In this document: positions 34,376 through 44,621 of the stretch, piece after piece
Numbering within the stretch: position 1 is the first letter of the stretch
Layout of the letters: the number at the start of each line of letters is the position of its first letter
Assembly: GCA_913052485.1 (NCBI GenBank)
Contig: CAJXDN010000006.1
Span: forward strand, 1-60,645
Reading direction: 5' to 3'
DNA: 60,645 nt
Source: an uncultured Flammeovirgaceae bacterium
GTDB taxonomy: Bacteria; Bacteroidota; Bacteroidia; Cytophagales; MED-G16
Position numbers and translations under genes: made by a program
The notes under the pieces: model-generated
What the model was told of the DNA's origin: nothing
Database searches by the model: none
The model's input: only the letters and a program-made list of their open reading frames with translations

Positions 34376-34747
34376 TTATTTACTTACTAATATATATCCA
34401 AAAATAGATCCTCCAACTGACCCAAAAATATTCGCAAATAAATCATTTACATCGAAGCTTCTGTATGGTATACCAATCTGAAGTAACTCAATAGTACAAC
34501 AAAAGATAAGAAGAAAAATTATAATCTTTAAGGGAACTTTTTTTGAATTATATAATGAAAAATAGGCTCTTGATATAAAATAACATTGTATAAAGAAAAG
34601 TATAAAATGAATAACCTTATCTAAATTGGCTACCAATGAATTTATATCATTAGATCTATAAAATATTAATAGATAGACAACAAGTAAAAACCAAGAAATT
34701 GAGCAGAATAAATAATAACTAAACCATCTATTTTGTGATTGCTTCAT
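34376..34747 (-). CDS. VanZ family membrane protein
   Basis: A 123-residue protein with four hydrophobic segments and VanZ-like features: [19 protein letters not shown] in the second segment, EL-LQ in [30 protein letters not shown], with the conserved Asp-Asn pair. The role of chromosomal VanZ proteins is unclear. The start region overlaps the end of gcvH by 20 bp, so translation is likely coupled. No vancomycin-resistance genes are present. Confidence 0.82.
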   Translation of the reverse strand: MKQSQNRWFSYYLFCSISWFLLVVYLLIFYRSNDINSLVANLDKVIHFILFFIQCYFISRAYFSLYNSKKVPLKIIIFLLIFCCTIELLQIGIPYRSFDVNDLFANIFGSVGGSIFGYILVSK

Positions 34748-35102
34748 AAGCTTCTAGATCTAACAATTCTTCTAGTTGAGTTAAATCATCAAATTTTATT
34801 TTAACCATCCAGCCCTCTCCATATGGGTCATTATTAACTAGCTCAGGTTCAGACTCTAACTTGTCATTAACCTCTATAATTTCTCCCTTTAAGGGCATGA
34901 AAAGATCAGAAACAGTTTTCACTGCCTCAACTGTCCCGAAGACTCCGCCCATATCAATGTTTTCATTTTGTGATTCTATTTCAACGTAAACTATATCTCC
35001 TAATTCCCCCTGAGCAAAATCTGTGATTCCAACATATGCGATATCACCATCAATCCTAATCCACTCATGATCTTGAGTATATTTTAAATTATTTAAATTC
35101 AT
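34728..35102 (-). CDS. gcvH: Glycine cleavage system H protein
   Basis: A 124-residue lipoyl-carrier protein. The lipoylated lysine is K62 in [10 protein letters not shown], within the family context [11 protein letters not shown] and [12 protein letters not shown]. It shuttles the aminomethyl group between the P, T and L proteins of glycine cleavage; none of those is in the window. A two-element promoter (TTTG-N18-TATATTCG) lies immediately upstream, so it can be transcribed independently of sprA. It overlaps vanZ by 20 bp. Confidence 0.96.
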   Translation of the reverse strand: MNLNNLKYTQDHEWIRIDGDIAYVGITDFAQGELGDIVYVEIESQNENIDMGGVFGTVEAVKTVSDLFMPLKGEIIEVNDKLESEPELVNNDPYGEGWMVKIKFDDLTQLEELLDLEAYEAITK

Positions 35103-35106
35103 CTGA

Positions 35107-35136
35107 CGAATATAGTAAATGATTTTATATCACAAA
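35107..35136 (-). promoter_or_regulatory. Two-box Bacteroidota promoter for gcvH (near-leaderless)
   Basis: On the minus strand a -33 box TTTG (35133-35136) is followed after 18 nt by TATATTCG (35107-35114), 7 of 8 to TAnnTTTG. Only TCAG separates the -7 box from the gcvH ATG, so the transcript should start at or within a base or two of the start codon. It is the best-formed promoter seen in the window. Confidence 0.55.
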
Positions 35137-35146
35137 AAATAATTTA

Positions 35147-38100
35147 TTATTGATTTAAACTTAGTCTTAACCTCGCACCAAAAGATGACGAATATCTAGG
35201 GAAAGAATTTGATACAATTGGTTTATTAACAACTCTATCGTAATACATTATAAGATTAATTCTATCATTAATAGTATAATTTATATTAGGCCTCAACTGA
35301 AAATTATAATTTCCATTTGTAATAGTACTCTCCTTGTCAATTTTTCTCTGTATTGCCTTAGTATTTCTGATGATGAAATTTAATCTAAATTCAATTTCAT
35401 TATCTAGAACTATTGTGTTTCCCATATATTTAAATGGTAGCTTTAACTTATCCTTAGAATATCCAAAATCAATAGAAAAATCGGAATTTATAATTTCGGA
35501 AACTTGAGCATTTGATAAGTTTAACATGATATTTCTATCTTTCTTATAGTCAATTCTTGCATTTAAATTATTTTTAGTTCTCACATTTATACCAATCAGT
35601 GGAGAAAATCTCTCAGTAATTCTAACTTGATTTATTATGTAAAAAGGAACCAATCCGTTTTCAGTTAGTTGTGATGCAAGAGGATAATTCATAATAGAAT
35701 TATTAAAATCTAAATTGTCTATATATAATAAGGAGTTTGAAAACTCACCGACAGAATAAATACTCTGGTAAGAATGTGATATAGTAATATTACTAAAAAC
35801 TTCACTTAAAGATTTTATCTTACTCAAGCCAGAAAAGTCAATTCTCCAATTCGGTATAGGAATCTTAGGAAAAGGCTTCAAGGAAAAATTATTTGGATCT
35901 GACTTTGAATAGGCTGATATAAAGGCCGGGATCAATACATCTTGAGAGTTTAGACCATACTCACCCTGAGAATTTAATGTATTGAGCCTATCCCTAAATA
36001 TTTCCCGATTTTGTGCAAAATTTAAGAAAGTGGGAGAATTATTAAATTCATCATCTTTTATAAAGGCTGTTCTAATTGCTAGGAATGAAAGAGAGAAATT
36101 ACCTCCCCTTGAAGGTGTTAAGGATACGTATGAATCAGACTGAGTGTCGTACCTGAAGGTCTCTTGAAAGTTTTCGGTTATAATTCGTTTAGCATCTAAC
36201 TGAATTCTAAGAAAATTTAGGGGTTGTAAAGTGCTCCTAAATTGAAAATTATTACTTCTAGATTGAATAAATGGGTTATTTAAAAAATCATTTTTCACGA
36301 GCCATCCATTTTGTGCAGCAATTCTTCTAATCTCAGAATCCTGTGAACCAAATATAAAATTCCAACCCGGTGAATTATAAAAATTATTCATACCAAAAAC
36401 TCCAGGCTCACCAATTACACCAGCTAAACCAGTTCTCTCAGTTACATTATAAGTCAAATTAATAGATCTAAGTGACATTATTGCTTTCATTATTCCATCA
36501 AAGGCTCTTGATCTAAAAATAGATTTTATTGTGTCTTCTTTATTATATTTTTTATTGTAAGACTTCAATATCGGTATTTTATCATAAAACTTAGATATAT
36601 CTAATTTTGAACCAAGAGTATACTCCCTATTATTTTCGATGATGTTTCCAAGGGAATCAGCTTGTTGAAAGGAACCAGCAGACCAAATATATTTTGATGA
36701 ATACCTTAAATTTGAACTTATCCAATCAAGAAGAGGAAACTTATTAATTGGCAAATTATAGTTAACCTGAAGGTTTTGGTTGAAGTTACTAGCTCTACCA
36801 AAATTCTTTAGGTTATAATACATACTATCTAACTTTTCACGAGTATCTAATTCTCCCTCAGGTTCGTCAATAATTGAATTATTAACAACATTAAAATCTA
36901 CATTTATACTATTAAAAATATTCCACTTTAATCCGTAAGATTTATTGAAAGAAAAATATTTTTCAAAAATAGGGTCAACTCCCTCCGTTGTTAAGTCTGA
37001 ATTTCTGTATTGTGTTTTATTAAACCTCCTGTTAAGATCTCCTCTTATGTTAATGTTTGAGGGTAAAATATTAAAATTAAAATCTTTAATAAGCTTAAAA
37101 ACTTTTGCATCAAAAATTTTAAAATTTTTGAATGGTTGCAGCGAAATATTTTTGGGAGAGAAATTATAGGTAATATTACCTCTATGCTCTCTCGACTCAA
37201 TACCTTGAGTTGTGACATTAGAACTTTTTCTTTCACTGTATGAAAACCCAGTTGAAAGGTTTTCAAAGTCCCAAAAGTCTACCCTTGATTCAGGATTATT
37301 TCTTACCTTTCTTACATTATTTAAACTTATTGATTTTGATTCTACCCTCTGCTCAGTTAGTTTTCTGTAATCATCTTGTTGCTTCTTTGTATCAAAGGAC
37401 TTAATAGATGCAGATAGAGGTATATCCTTATCCAGGGGATCATATTTTGGTGTGATTATTGATGTTGATGATGTTACGTAAAGAGGAAGTTTAATTCCCC
37501 ATTTTGAAGGTAAAAGTTTATCAATATTTAAATTTGCTGATGCATCGTATTGAAGCTTTTCTTCTCTAGATCTCTCTGATATTCTTTGTTGTATAGATCC
37601 AAAACCGACTGATGTATATCGTAGAGATGATGATACAGTTCCGATATCTGACAATTTTAAATTTAAATTTGCATTGGCAGCCCAGCCCTTAGTTCTATCG
37701 AAATCTGTTAGCCTTAATTCATTAAACCATAAACATGCTGACTTTGATGCCCTATCTGTTGAGAGAGGATTTTTAACACCAATCATAAAGTTTAGTATTG
37801 AACCCATTGAAGGTCTACCCTTAATTCTTATTATATATTTCCCATTTGCAGAGAGTTTTGAGAATGGTAAACTTACATCTATATTTTCTCTATTTCTCTG
37901 AGATTTTAGAGATAGAAGTTCTTCAATGGAAAGATTAATTTCATTCTCTTCAGGCCATATAACTCTAGAAAGGCCAGTACTATTTTGATCAATTAAAGAG
38001 GGCTGTGTTATCTTTAATGGAAGTTCAATTTCATAGTAATTATTTTCATAATCACTACCAAACCTCAGAAATGCGTTTATCTCATCATCTCTAAGAAAAT

Positions 38101-41100
38101 CACCTTTATTTGGTTCTGCGTGAATGAACATTTTAATACGTCCATAATTAATTAAGTCAAAATTAGACTCTTTGTAAATAGCCCTACCATCACCATCTGA
38201 CAAATTATCAAAACATAATTGGAGAGATTGCTCATTTGTTCTCCTTTGGACTATTGTGGTATTATCGATATCTCTAGGAATACCAGGTGGAACAACATAA
38301 GGCGACTTGTTGTCTGAACCGATACTATTTTCCTCAATGCCTACTACTGAAATTTCAATATTAGATTCACTCCCTTCTGAAACTTCATTTAGACCTGACT
38401 GGAATAAGGACTCCTCATATTTTCTCCATTGACTACCGACCATTTGAAGCTTTGCAAATCTTAATACAGTAGGTTCCTCCCAATCAGTTAGGTAGGTTCT
38501 TATAAATCTAATTGTTTTAAAATCCGAAATAGATCCGTAAACTCTGTCTGGATTTCTAATTGGAATTCTAAACTGATACCACGTAGCTGTCCCTGACTTA
38601 TCTATAATTTTATCAACAATATTATTTCTACCAATCTCTAGACTACCAGGTCTAAGGTCAATTTCATATTCATAAAAACTCTCTGTGTCCGAGAGGGTGT
38701 TATCTTCATTTAAATCTTCATTTTCTGGGTATGGAGATCCCTGTGATGAAAAGCTGGAATTAGAGCTAAGAGGTGTATTTCCCTCCATACCATTTATATT
38801 TTTATATCGCTCTAAAATTTTTAAATTTAAATTATCCAAATTGCTACTTAGATAATATTTAAAATTATCTGCAGAAACATCTTGCTCTATAATATTCTTA
38901 ACTTCACTTGTTAAATTAATTTTATCTAAGAAATTTTCTTTGAAGTAGTCTACCTCATCAGAACTTTTTAATCCATCTAAACCAACGTCTTGATTTATTC
39001 TTACGTTTTCGTCATTCTCAAAAAAATTTGTAAGATATTGTTTCGTGGTAACTCGCCCCCACTCATTAAATTTTATTCCCTCAATTGAATAGTCTTGAGA
39101 AAGCCCATTTTCAAAGGAGTGGACATTATCTTTCATGATATCTTCAGATATATTTCCAAGATTAAAAATAAGCTTTCCTCCCGTTGAATTATTTTTATTA
39201 AAAATTCCGTCTAAAACCTTTCCATTCTCACCACCAATAAAAGGATCCATCAACCAAAACTCAATATATTGGATATTAGTTCTGTCGAAATCTGTATCAT
39301 TTTTTATGCTTTTGGTAATCGCACCATAATTTGATTTAGGATCTCTGAGAAGTCCAGATGGTAGTAAATCCGTAGAATAATTATATTGACCTCTTTCATT
39401 TGGAAAATAGGCAATATCAAAAATTGGAAGATTTGTATTTATAAGTTGTCTATCTTGTTTTCTAAAGATATCCTGAGGTGAGACTGCCTTGGTGTAATTA
39501 TTTTCTAAATCCTCTAAAGTTATATTTTGAGGTTTAACGGAACCTCCATTTAGATAAAAAATATTATCTATTGTATACCATGCTATCTTTGCTCTTTTAA
39601 AAGAATACCCCAGATTATTAGTTGTTAGATTACTTTTATCGAATAAGTTGTTTCTGGTAGAAGGGGTTGAACCTAGTTTCCAAGATATTGGCGAGCCACC
39701 TAGAGTAACTGGTATAACAGCGCTCTCAAAATCATCAATATAAGTTATTCCTTCACCGTTGATAACATTTGAGGTTCCAGGTATAATTTGAGCAAATTCA
39801 CTACTAAAACTAATATTTGATTTTTCCTTGGTTGCTAAGAAAGGAATAGTATTAATAATTTTTGTCAAAAATTCGCTTTGTTTTTCAACATTAAAATCAA
39901 ATCCATATTTAGTATTTTTCACTGGTTCATTGCCAACACTGAACCTGGTAATACCACCTGGTCTCTCATTCAAGTGAAAGACAGTAAAACCCATGTTAAC
40001 ATTATCATCAAACTTATACTCTGCTCTTGCACCAGATAACCACTTTGTCTGAAAATTAAATAAATCAGCCTTTTCGAAAGAGATAGTTATTTCCTGACCG
40101 GAAGTCAGTATCGATGGATTTAAAATCCTTACACTACCTAAATTGTAGTTAATTGTATAATCAGTTCCTTCAATTAATTTCAAATTTCCTGCCATTACAA
40201 CAACAGAATTTTCGGATATGTCAAGACCAGGTAAATTTATCTCACTTCCTGAACCAGAAGATACTGACCCCACTAAAAAAAATTTATTCTTTAATAAAAT
40301 CTGTTGAGCTTCATCCTGAGTCTGGGTATAGAGTTCATTAAAGACGTATTTATCTGACAACTCAATCTCATTATTTTGAATAAAATAAGAATTTAAAGTT
40401 TCACCAAATGGCTCGAGAACAGGAAAAATTATATTTCCTTTGTTTCTGTTAATAGTTATCCCATCAACAAAATCAAAATTTCCATCATACTGTGGATCAT
40501 TAAATGAATTTAATTTATCTAATCCTAATAATCTAATTAAGGGTTTATCTCTCGTTAATATCCCCTCATTTAAACTTGGGTTATTAAAACCAACAGCATC
40601 ATCCCTATAATTTATCCTTAACTCAAAGTTTTCTTTTTCTATTTGAGTAGCATTTAAATTATAAATATTTTTCATCATAAGATCCCAAGTCGGTATATCT
40701 GTATTAATATTTGAAGGCCTTAACAGCTTTAAAAATATAATTTCATTATCTTCTCTATTCTGGTAATCCTCAGTTAATTCTCCAACTTTAAATCTATTTC
40801 CATTATATGTATACTCATATGAGACAGCTAGAACCTCATCATTTTGAAGTCTCCTTAATAAAGAGATATAACCTAATGATTTATTAATTTCATATTCATC
40901 AACATCTAGTTTTCTTGCAGAGGTAACTTTTTCGAAATCAATTGTCTTTGATAAATTAAATTGACTAAGTAAAATATCGTCAACTAAATCAACATTTCTA
41001 AGATCATTATTAGTAGATATATTTTGAAATAAATCATTTGCTCCGTTATCTGCTGGACCATTATTACCTGACCCAACAAATATATTATTCTGGCTAAGGA

Positions 41101-42205
41101 TATTCTTCCCTTCAGCAAGATCAGTTAAAGCAACAAAATTTCTTATAGACTCTGAGTTATTAGTTCTATTTAATATGTACACCTCTACCCTATTAATATT
41201 AATTCCAGAACTTACAAGTGGGATTGATTTCAACCAACGTTCATAGTTTTCCCTAAAAAAATGGCCTAAAAAGAAATGTCTATTTCTATCATATTTAGAG
41301 GCTAAGACCTCAAATTCCCTACCTTGAAAACCATTATCAATTTTAATTGATTCACTTTTACCTTGTTGTCTTGATAAAATTCCGGTAATACTTAAATTAC
41401 CAAATTGTAATTGGGTTTTTACGCCAAATAAACTCTGAGCTCCTCTTAGAAGACTATTTTTCACTGGCATACTAACATTTCCTACCTCAATTTTTCTTAC
41501 TATCTCCTCATCAAAACCAGTATAGTCAAGCTTTAAATTATTCTGAAAATCAAACGTATTATTATTATCAAAATTTGCTGAAATTTTTAATTTTTCTCCA
41601 ACCTTCCCATTAATATTAAGGTTAATCTGCTGATCATAATTAAACCCACCATTTCTCTGTTGCCTTATTGGTATAGAAGGGTTTTCTATTTTTTGAAATT
41701 TTGCCCCAAAATCTAAATTAACAAATCCATTTACTTGTAGATCAATAAAGTTCCCTCCAAATATTCTATCTAAAGACTCAGATATATAAATTTTAGGTAT
41801 TAACCTTCCACTTTCAAGTGTATTTTCTCCATCAAGGCTTATTGATTTTTTTTTAAAGTATTCCTTAATCTCCCTATCAGTATTTAATTTATCATAGCTG
41901 TCAAATGGTAATGTTATAGATGGTCGATAATCTAAATTTCCAATTTTCTCAGTCACATAAAAAATTCTAGATGTATCATATTTTGCCTCAATTTTTAATA
42001 GTGAAGTATTAAAATTTAATGGGTTATTTGAAAATAAACTTGAAAAAGGATCAGAATACCTATCTTTAATTGAGTAGGTAGAAAATAAATTTGGAGAGTA
42101 AATTTTAGTACTGTCCTCATCTGACTTATTATCTTGAGATATTAAATCAACAAATTTTATTTGTAATAATAATAATATCAATAAGAACTTAAAAATTGAA
42201 TTCAA
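35147..42205 (-). CDS. sprA: T9SS translocon / gliding motility protein SprA
   Basis: A 2352-residue outer-membrane protein, the expected giant size for SprA, the 36-strand barrel that forms the T9SS protein-conducting channel. After the hydrophobic signal (to about DLISQ), typical SprA segments appear: SITLPFDSYDKL, NLDFGAKFQKIENP near residue 170, VEVYILNRTN, TYIDDFESAVIPV and GVKNPLSTDRASKSACLWFNELRLTDFD. The predicted start is TTG at 42205; no ATG precedes the hydrophobic signal. It follows ruvA by 17 bp. The many short ORFs inside it on both strands are shadows. Works with PorV/PorU encoded at 22.7-27.3 kb. Confidence 0.95.
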   Translation of the reverse strand: MNSIFKFLLILLLLQIKFVDLISQDNKSDEDSTKIYSPNLFSTYSIKDRYSDPFSSLFSNNPLNFNTSLLKIEAKYDTSRIFYVTEKIGNLDYRPSITLPFDSYDKLNTDREIKEYFKKKSISLDGENTLESGRLIPKIYISESLDRIFGGNFIDLQVNGFVNLDFGAKFQKIENPSIPIRQQRNGGFNYDQQINLNINGKVGEKLKISANFDNNNTFDFQNNLKLDYTGFDEEIVRKIEVGNVSMPVKNSLLRGAQSLFGVKTQLQFGNLSITGILSRQQGKSESIKIDNGFQGREFEVLASKYDRNRHFFLGHFFRENYERWLKSIPLVSSGININRVEVYILNRTNNSESIRNFVALTDLAEGKNILSQNNIFVGSGNNGPADNGANDLFQNISTNNDLRNVDLVDDILLSQFNLSKTIDFEKVTSARKLDVDEYEINKSLGYISLLRRLQNDEVLAVSYEYTYNGNRFKVGELTEDYQNREDNEIIFLKLLRPSNINTDIPTWDLMMKNIYNLNATQIEKENFELRINYRDDAVGFNNPSLNEGILTRDKPLIRLLGLDKLNSFNDPQYDGNFDFVDGITINRNKGNIIFPVLEPFGETLNSYFIQNNEIELSDKYVFNELYTQTQDEAQQILLKNKFFLVGSVSSGSGSEINLPGLDISENSVVVMAGNLKLIEGTDYTINYNLGSVRILNPSILTSGQEITISFEKADLFNFQTKWLSGARAEYKFDDNVNMGFTVFHLNERPGGITRFSVGNEPVKNTKYGFDFNVEKQSEFLTKIINTIPFLATKEKSNISFSSEFAQIIPGTSNVINGEGITYIDDFESAVIPVTLGGSPISWKLGSTPSTRNNLFDKSNLTTNNLGYSFKRAKIAWYTIDNIFYLNGGSVKPQNITLEDLENNYTKAVSPQDIFRKQDRQLINTNLPIFDIAYFPNERGQYNYSTDLLPSGLLRDPKSNYGAITKSIKNDTDFDRTNIQYIEFWLMDPFIGGENGKVLDGIFNKNNSTGGKLIFNLGNISEDIMKDNVHSFENGLSQDYSIEGIKFNEWGRVTTKQYLTNFFENDENVRINQDVGLDGLKSSDEVDYFKENFLDKINLTSEVKNIIEQDVSADNFKYYLSSNLDNLNLKILERYKNINGMEGNTPLSSNSSFSSQGSPYPENEDLNEDNTLSDTESFYEYEIDLRPGSLEIGRNNIVDKIIDKSGTATWYQFRIPIRNPDRVYGSISDFKTIRFIRTYLTDWEEPTVLRFAKLQMVGSQWRKYEESLFQSGLNEVSEGSESNIEISVVGIEENSIGSDNKSPYVVPPGIPRDIDNTTIVQRRTNEQSLQLCFDNLSDGDGRAIYKESNFDLINYGRIKMFIHAEPNKGDFLRDDEINAFLRFGSDYENNYYEIELPLKITQPSLIDQNSTGLSRVIWPEENEINLSIEELLSLKSQRNRENIDVSLPFSKLSANGKYIIRIKGRPSMGSILNFMIGVKNPLSTDRASKSACLWFNELRLTDFDRTKGWAANANLNLKLSDIGTVSSSLRYTSVGFGSIQQRISERSREEKLQYDASANLNIDKLLPSKWGIKLPLYVTSSTSIITPKYDPLDKDIPLSASIKSFDTKKQQDDYRKLTEQRVESKSISLNNVRKVRNNPESRVDFWDFENLSTGFSYSERKSSNVTTQGIESREHRGNITYNFSPKNISLQPFKNFKIFDAKVFKLIKDFNFNILPSNINIRGDLNRRFNKTQYRNSDLTTEGVDPIFEKYFSFNKSYGLKWNIFNSINVDFNVVNNSIIDEPEGELDTREKLDSMYYNLKNFGRASNFNQNLQVNYNLPINKFPLLDWISSNLRYSSKYIWSAGSFQQADSLGNIIENNREYTLGSKLDISKFYDKIPILKSYNKKYNKEDTIKSIFRSRAFDGIMKAIMSLRSINLTYNVTERTGLAGVIGEPGVFGMNNFYNSPGWNFIFGSQDSEIRRIAAQNGWLVKNDFLNNPFIQSRSNNFQFRSTLQPLNFLRIQLDAKRIITENFQETFRYDTQSDSYVSLTPSRGGNFSLSFLAIRTAFIKDDEFNNSPTFLNFAQNREIFRDRLNTLNSQGEYGLNSQDVLIPAFISAYSKSDPNNFSLKPFPKIPIPNWRIDFSGLSKIKSLSEVFSNITISHSYQSIYSVGEFSNSLLYIDNLDFNNSIMNYPLASQLTENGLVPFYIINQVRITERFSPLIGINVRTKNNLNARIDYKKDRNIMLNLSNAQVSEIINSDFSIDFGYSKDKLKLPFKYMGNTIVLDNEIEFRLNFIIRNTKAIQRKIDKESTITNGNYNFQLRPNINYTINDRINLIMYYDRVVNKPIVSNSFPRYSSSFGARLRLSLNQ

Positions 42206-42222
42206 AGCAATTTTTTTAGAAA

Positions 42223-42807
42223 TTATGATCTTTTTAGTACTTCCTTTATTAGACTCTCAAGAGATATATCGCTCTCTCTTTGTAAGATATCATTTATATG
42301 TCTCTCAACAATTTTTTTAGAAATACCTAAAGATGATAAAGCTGATAACGCCTCATCTCTTGTAGTATTGTCATAAACAGATGAAATTTTGTCACTATCA
42401 ATACCCTCCACAGAAATTTTATCTTTTAATTCTAGAATAATTCTTTGAGCAGTTTTTAAGCCGATACCCTTAACTGATTTTATTTTATTAGTATCTGAAT
42501 TAATAATTGCTTTTTTTAATTCTAGAGCTGAGAGAGATGATAATATCATGATAGCAGTACTTGGTCCAACTCCATTAATAGAGAGTAAACTTAAAAATGT
42601 CTCCTTTTCATTAATAGAATTAAAACCATATAGTGTATGTGAGTCTTCTTTAACATTAAGGTGAGTATGTATGAATATATCATCCTTATCTTTTAAGCTA
42701 GAAAATGTTCTAAGAGATATATTAATATCATAACCTACACCATTTACATCAAGAACTAATTTAGTTGGGTCGATAGAATCTTTTTTACCCTTTAGGAACG
42801 AAATCAT
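42223..42807 (-). CDS. ruvA: Holliday junction branch migration complex subunit RuvA
   Basis: A 194-residue protein that binds four-way junctions and loads RuvB. The N-terminal OB fold begins MISFLKGKKDSIDP and contains LDVNGVGYDI. Two helix-hairpin-helix motifs follow, INGVGPSTAIMIL and VKGIGLKTAQRIILEL. A C-terminal domain III (residues about 145-194) contacts RuvB. ATGA overlap with the DUF4837 gene upstream; sprA follows 17 bp downstream, a gene order known in Flavobacteria. Confidence 0.95.
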   Translation of the reverse strand: MISFLKGKKDSIDPTKLVLDVNGVGYDINISLRTFSSLKDKDDIFIHTHLNVKEDSHTLYGFNSINEKETFLSLLSINGVGPSTAIMILSSLSALELKKAIINSDTNKIKSVKGIGLKTAQRIILELKDKISVEGIDSDKISSVYDNTTRDEALSALSSLGISKKIVERHINDILQRESDISLESLIKEVLKRS

Positions 42808-43913
42808 GACTCAAATGTCATTAATATAGAAGATATTTCTTGCATTAACTCCCTTTTTTTTAGACCTGGAGCATATACATATCCTTCCAGATAGTATATT
42901 CTATTTTTATTTTTATCATATATGATAATACTTTTGAAGGGTCCCCCAGCTGAAATATCGCTCAACTTCCATAAACCTATTGACTCTATAGCTAGGTTAT
43001 TATTATAGTTAACTCGACTTGACTCTATAGGGAAGATGTCTTGAATATCCATAAATATTTTAGAGTTCTCGGAATCCTTTATAAACTTTCTTGATATATA
43101 ATTTCTTATATTATAAATTTCTGGTTTCTCAGAACTAAAAACATCATAAAAATTTGAAGGGTTACCATCTGAGTAGTCCTCATAGTATAAAAAAATATTT
43201 TTTTCAAATTCTGGATCAAGTTGCCTTAACCAAAAAAAGTTTGAAATATCTCCTTTAATATTTTTTGCTAAATCATAACCAATAGGTATTCTTAATTTAA
43301 CATCATGATCTGATAATATTTTTTGAGAAATATTTTTCTCTTCCTTAGTAAAAACTTTATCACTTATTCTTTTCTGTAACTCTTTTTCAAAATACATGAG
43401 TATTGCCTTTTTATTTTTAGCTAGTTTATTGTATAAATCTTCATCTGATTTACTGAATAGATATAATATAATTTGACCTTTTGCGTACTGATCTCTCTTA
43501 GTAAAGTAAAAAAGAGTTGAGTCCTCTTCAATAGAGTCTAAAGACTCTTGATTGAAATTTTTTCTGAGAATCTGAGAATCAAAACTATTACCTTCTAAAG
43601 TAAATGCCACAACAATATTCTTTGCATGCTTCAATATATTATTAAATTTTCTTGGTTTGATATACCTTAAATCGAATCTTGGCTCTGGCTGGGGTAAGCC
43701 AGGCAGGTAAGAACCATATGTATCAACTAATAACCTCCCGATTTTTCCCTGGAATTTCGTTGAATCCATAATTAAAAGCATTTCATTATTCTCACCTGAA
43801 GCTGTTGGAAGAAATGAAGAATTATTTACACTTGTTTTTATTTGTTTATCACATGAAATACTTGTTACTAAAAACAAAATTAAGGCTACTAAAAGTTTTA
43901 ATCTAACTACCAC
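42804..43913 (-). CDS. DUF4837 family lipoprotein
   Basis: A 369-residue lipoprotein starting at GTG 43913 (no ATG precedes the signal peptide), with lipobox SISC at residue 21. The mature protein shows the DUF4837 pattern: EMLLIMDSTKFQGKIG, LPGLPQPEPRFDLRYI, and a long C-terminal half ending IYYLEGYVYAPGLKKREL. Function unknown; family members are restricted to Bacteroidota. Coupled to ruvA by a 4-bp overlap and diverges from the TerB-like gene with a 44-bp gap. Confidence 0.82.
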   Translation of the reverse strand: MVVRLKLLVALILFLVTSISCDKQIKTSVNNSSFLPTASGENNEMLLIMDSTKFQGKIGRLLVDTYGSYLPGLPQPEPRFDLRYIKPRKFNNILKHAKNIVVAFTLEGNSFDSQILRKNFNQESLDSIEEDSTLFYFTKRDQYAKGQIILYLFSKSDEDLYNKLAKNKKAILMYFEKELQKRISDKVFTKEEKNISQKILSDHDVKLRIPIGYDLAKNIKGDISNFFWLRQLDPEFEKNIFLYYEDYSDGNPSNFYDVFSSEKPEIYNIRNYISRKFIKDSENSKIFMDIQDIFPIESSRVNYNNNLAIESIGLWKLSDISAGGPFKSIIIYDKNKNRIYYLEGYVYAPGLKKRELMQEISSILMTFES

Positions 43914-43957
43914 TATTTATAAATATTAATATTAATTTTAATTAAAAATAAATCATT

Positions 43958-44365
43958 ATGAGTAAAGAATTATTAAATAAGGCTATTGCTTCATGCTTTG
44001 CAAAAATAGCAAGAGTTGATGGAAGTATTGGTAAAGAAGAATTAGATGTAATTAATTCGAGTGAGATTCTCAAAAAATATGGAGGTAGTATTGAAGGAAT
44101 TGACACCAAAGATTTCTTTAATAATATTCAGAATCAATTTGGTGAAGTAATAAAAAATAATTTACAGCATGAAGAGAAAGAAATTCTGATAAGTGATTTA
44201 GTGAGTCTTATTAAAGCAGATGATAAGGTACACGACCACGAATTTTTTCTGTTAGGACATGTGGCAAACAGTATTGGTTTCAGTCCTGAGAGAGTTTCTG
44301 AGATTATAAAGACCAGAGGTTTATCTGGTAAATCCTCAGGTTGGTTTTCATGGTTATTTGGTTAG
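43958..44365 (+). CDS. TerB-like (tellurite resistance/DjlA N-terminal) domain protein
   Basis: A 135-residue, mostly helical cytoplasmic protein. Two TerB-type metal-binding helices are visible: FAKIARVDGSIGKEELDVI and LIKADDKVHDHEFFLLGHVANSIGF, each with an Asp-rich turn. The C-terminus is GWFSWLFG. TerB-like domains bind divalent metal and are thought to sense or transfer it; there is no tellurite cluster here, so the role is unknown. The gene stands alone between divergent DUF4837 and convergent tatA. Confidence 0.7.
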   Translation: MSKELLNKAIASCFAKIARVDGSIGKEELDVINSSEILKKYGGSIEGIDTKDFFNNIQNQFGEVIKNNLQHEEKEILISDLVSLIKADDKVHDHEFFLLGHVANSIGFSPERVSEIIKTRGLSGKSSGWFSWLFG

Positions 44366-44384
44366 AGATAAGTTAAATAAGAAT

Positions 44385-44588
44385 CTATTTTTTATCTTCT
44401 TCTGAACCTGATTCTTTTTCAATTTCCTTTTTAATCTCGCGAGAGGCATCTTTAAATTCTCTGATACCTTTACCAAAGCCTCTAAAAATTTCTGGTATTT
44501 TATTTGCACCAAAAAAGATCACGACGATTAGTCCAATAATTATCCACTCCCATCCTCCAGGCATACCTATTGCGAAAATTATATCCAT
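44385..44588 (-). CDS. tatA: Sec-independent protein translocase subunit TatA/TatE
   Basis: A 67-residue protein: a short N-terminal stretch, one membrane helix (EWIIIGLIVVIFFGANKIP), the amphipathic helix IFRGFGKGIREFKDASREI and a charged tail. TatA oligomers form the twin-arginine translocation pore. No tatC is nearby. It lies 33 bp after the EnvC-like gene. A near -7 box (TAAATTTT) sits 5 nt before its ATG, so it may have its own near-leaderless promoter. Confidence 0.92.
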   Translation of the reverse strand: MDIIFAIGMPGGWEWIIIGLIVVIFFGANKIPEIFRGFGKGIREFKDASREIKKEIEKESGSEEDKK

Positions 44589-44621
44589 ATTATAAAATTT
44601 ATTATTGTAAATATAATAAAA

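Noticed and set aside
34376-34747. Vancomycin resistance from a VanZ-like protein
   Set aside because: No vanS/R/H/A/X genes are near, and chromosomal VanZ-family proteins are common in Bacteroidota.
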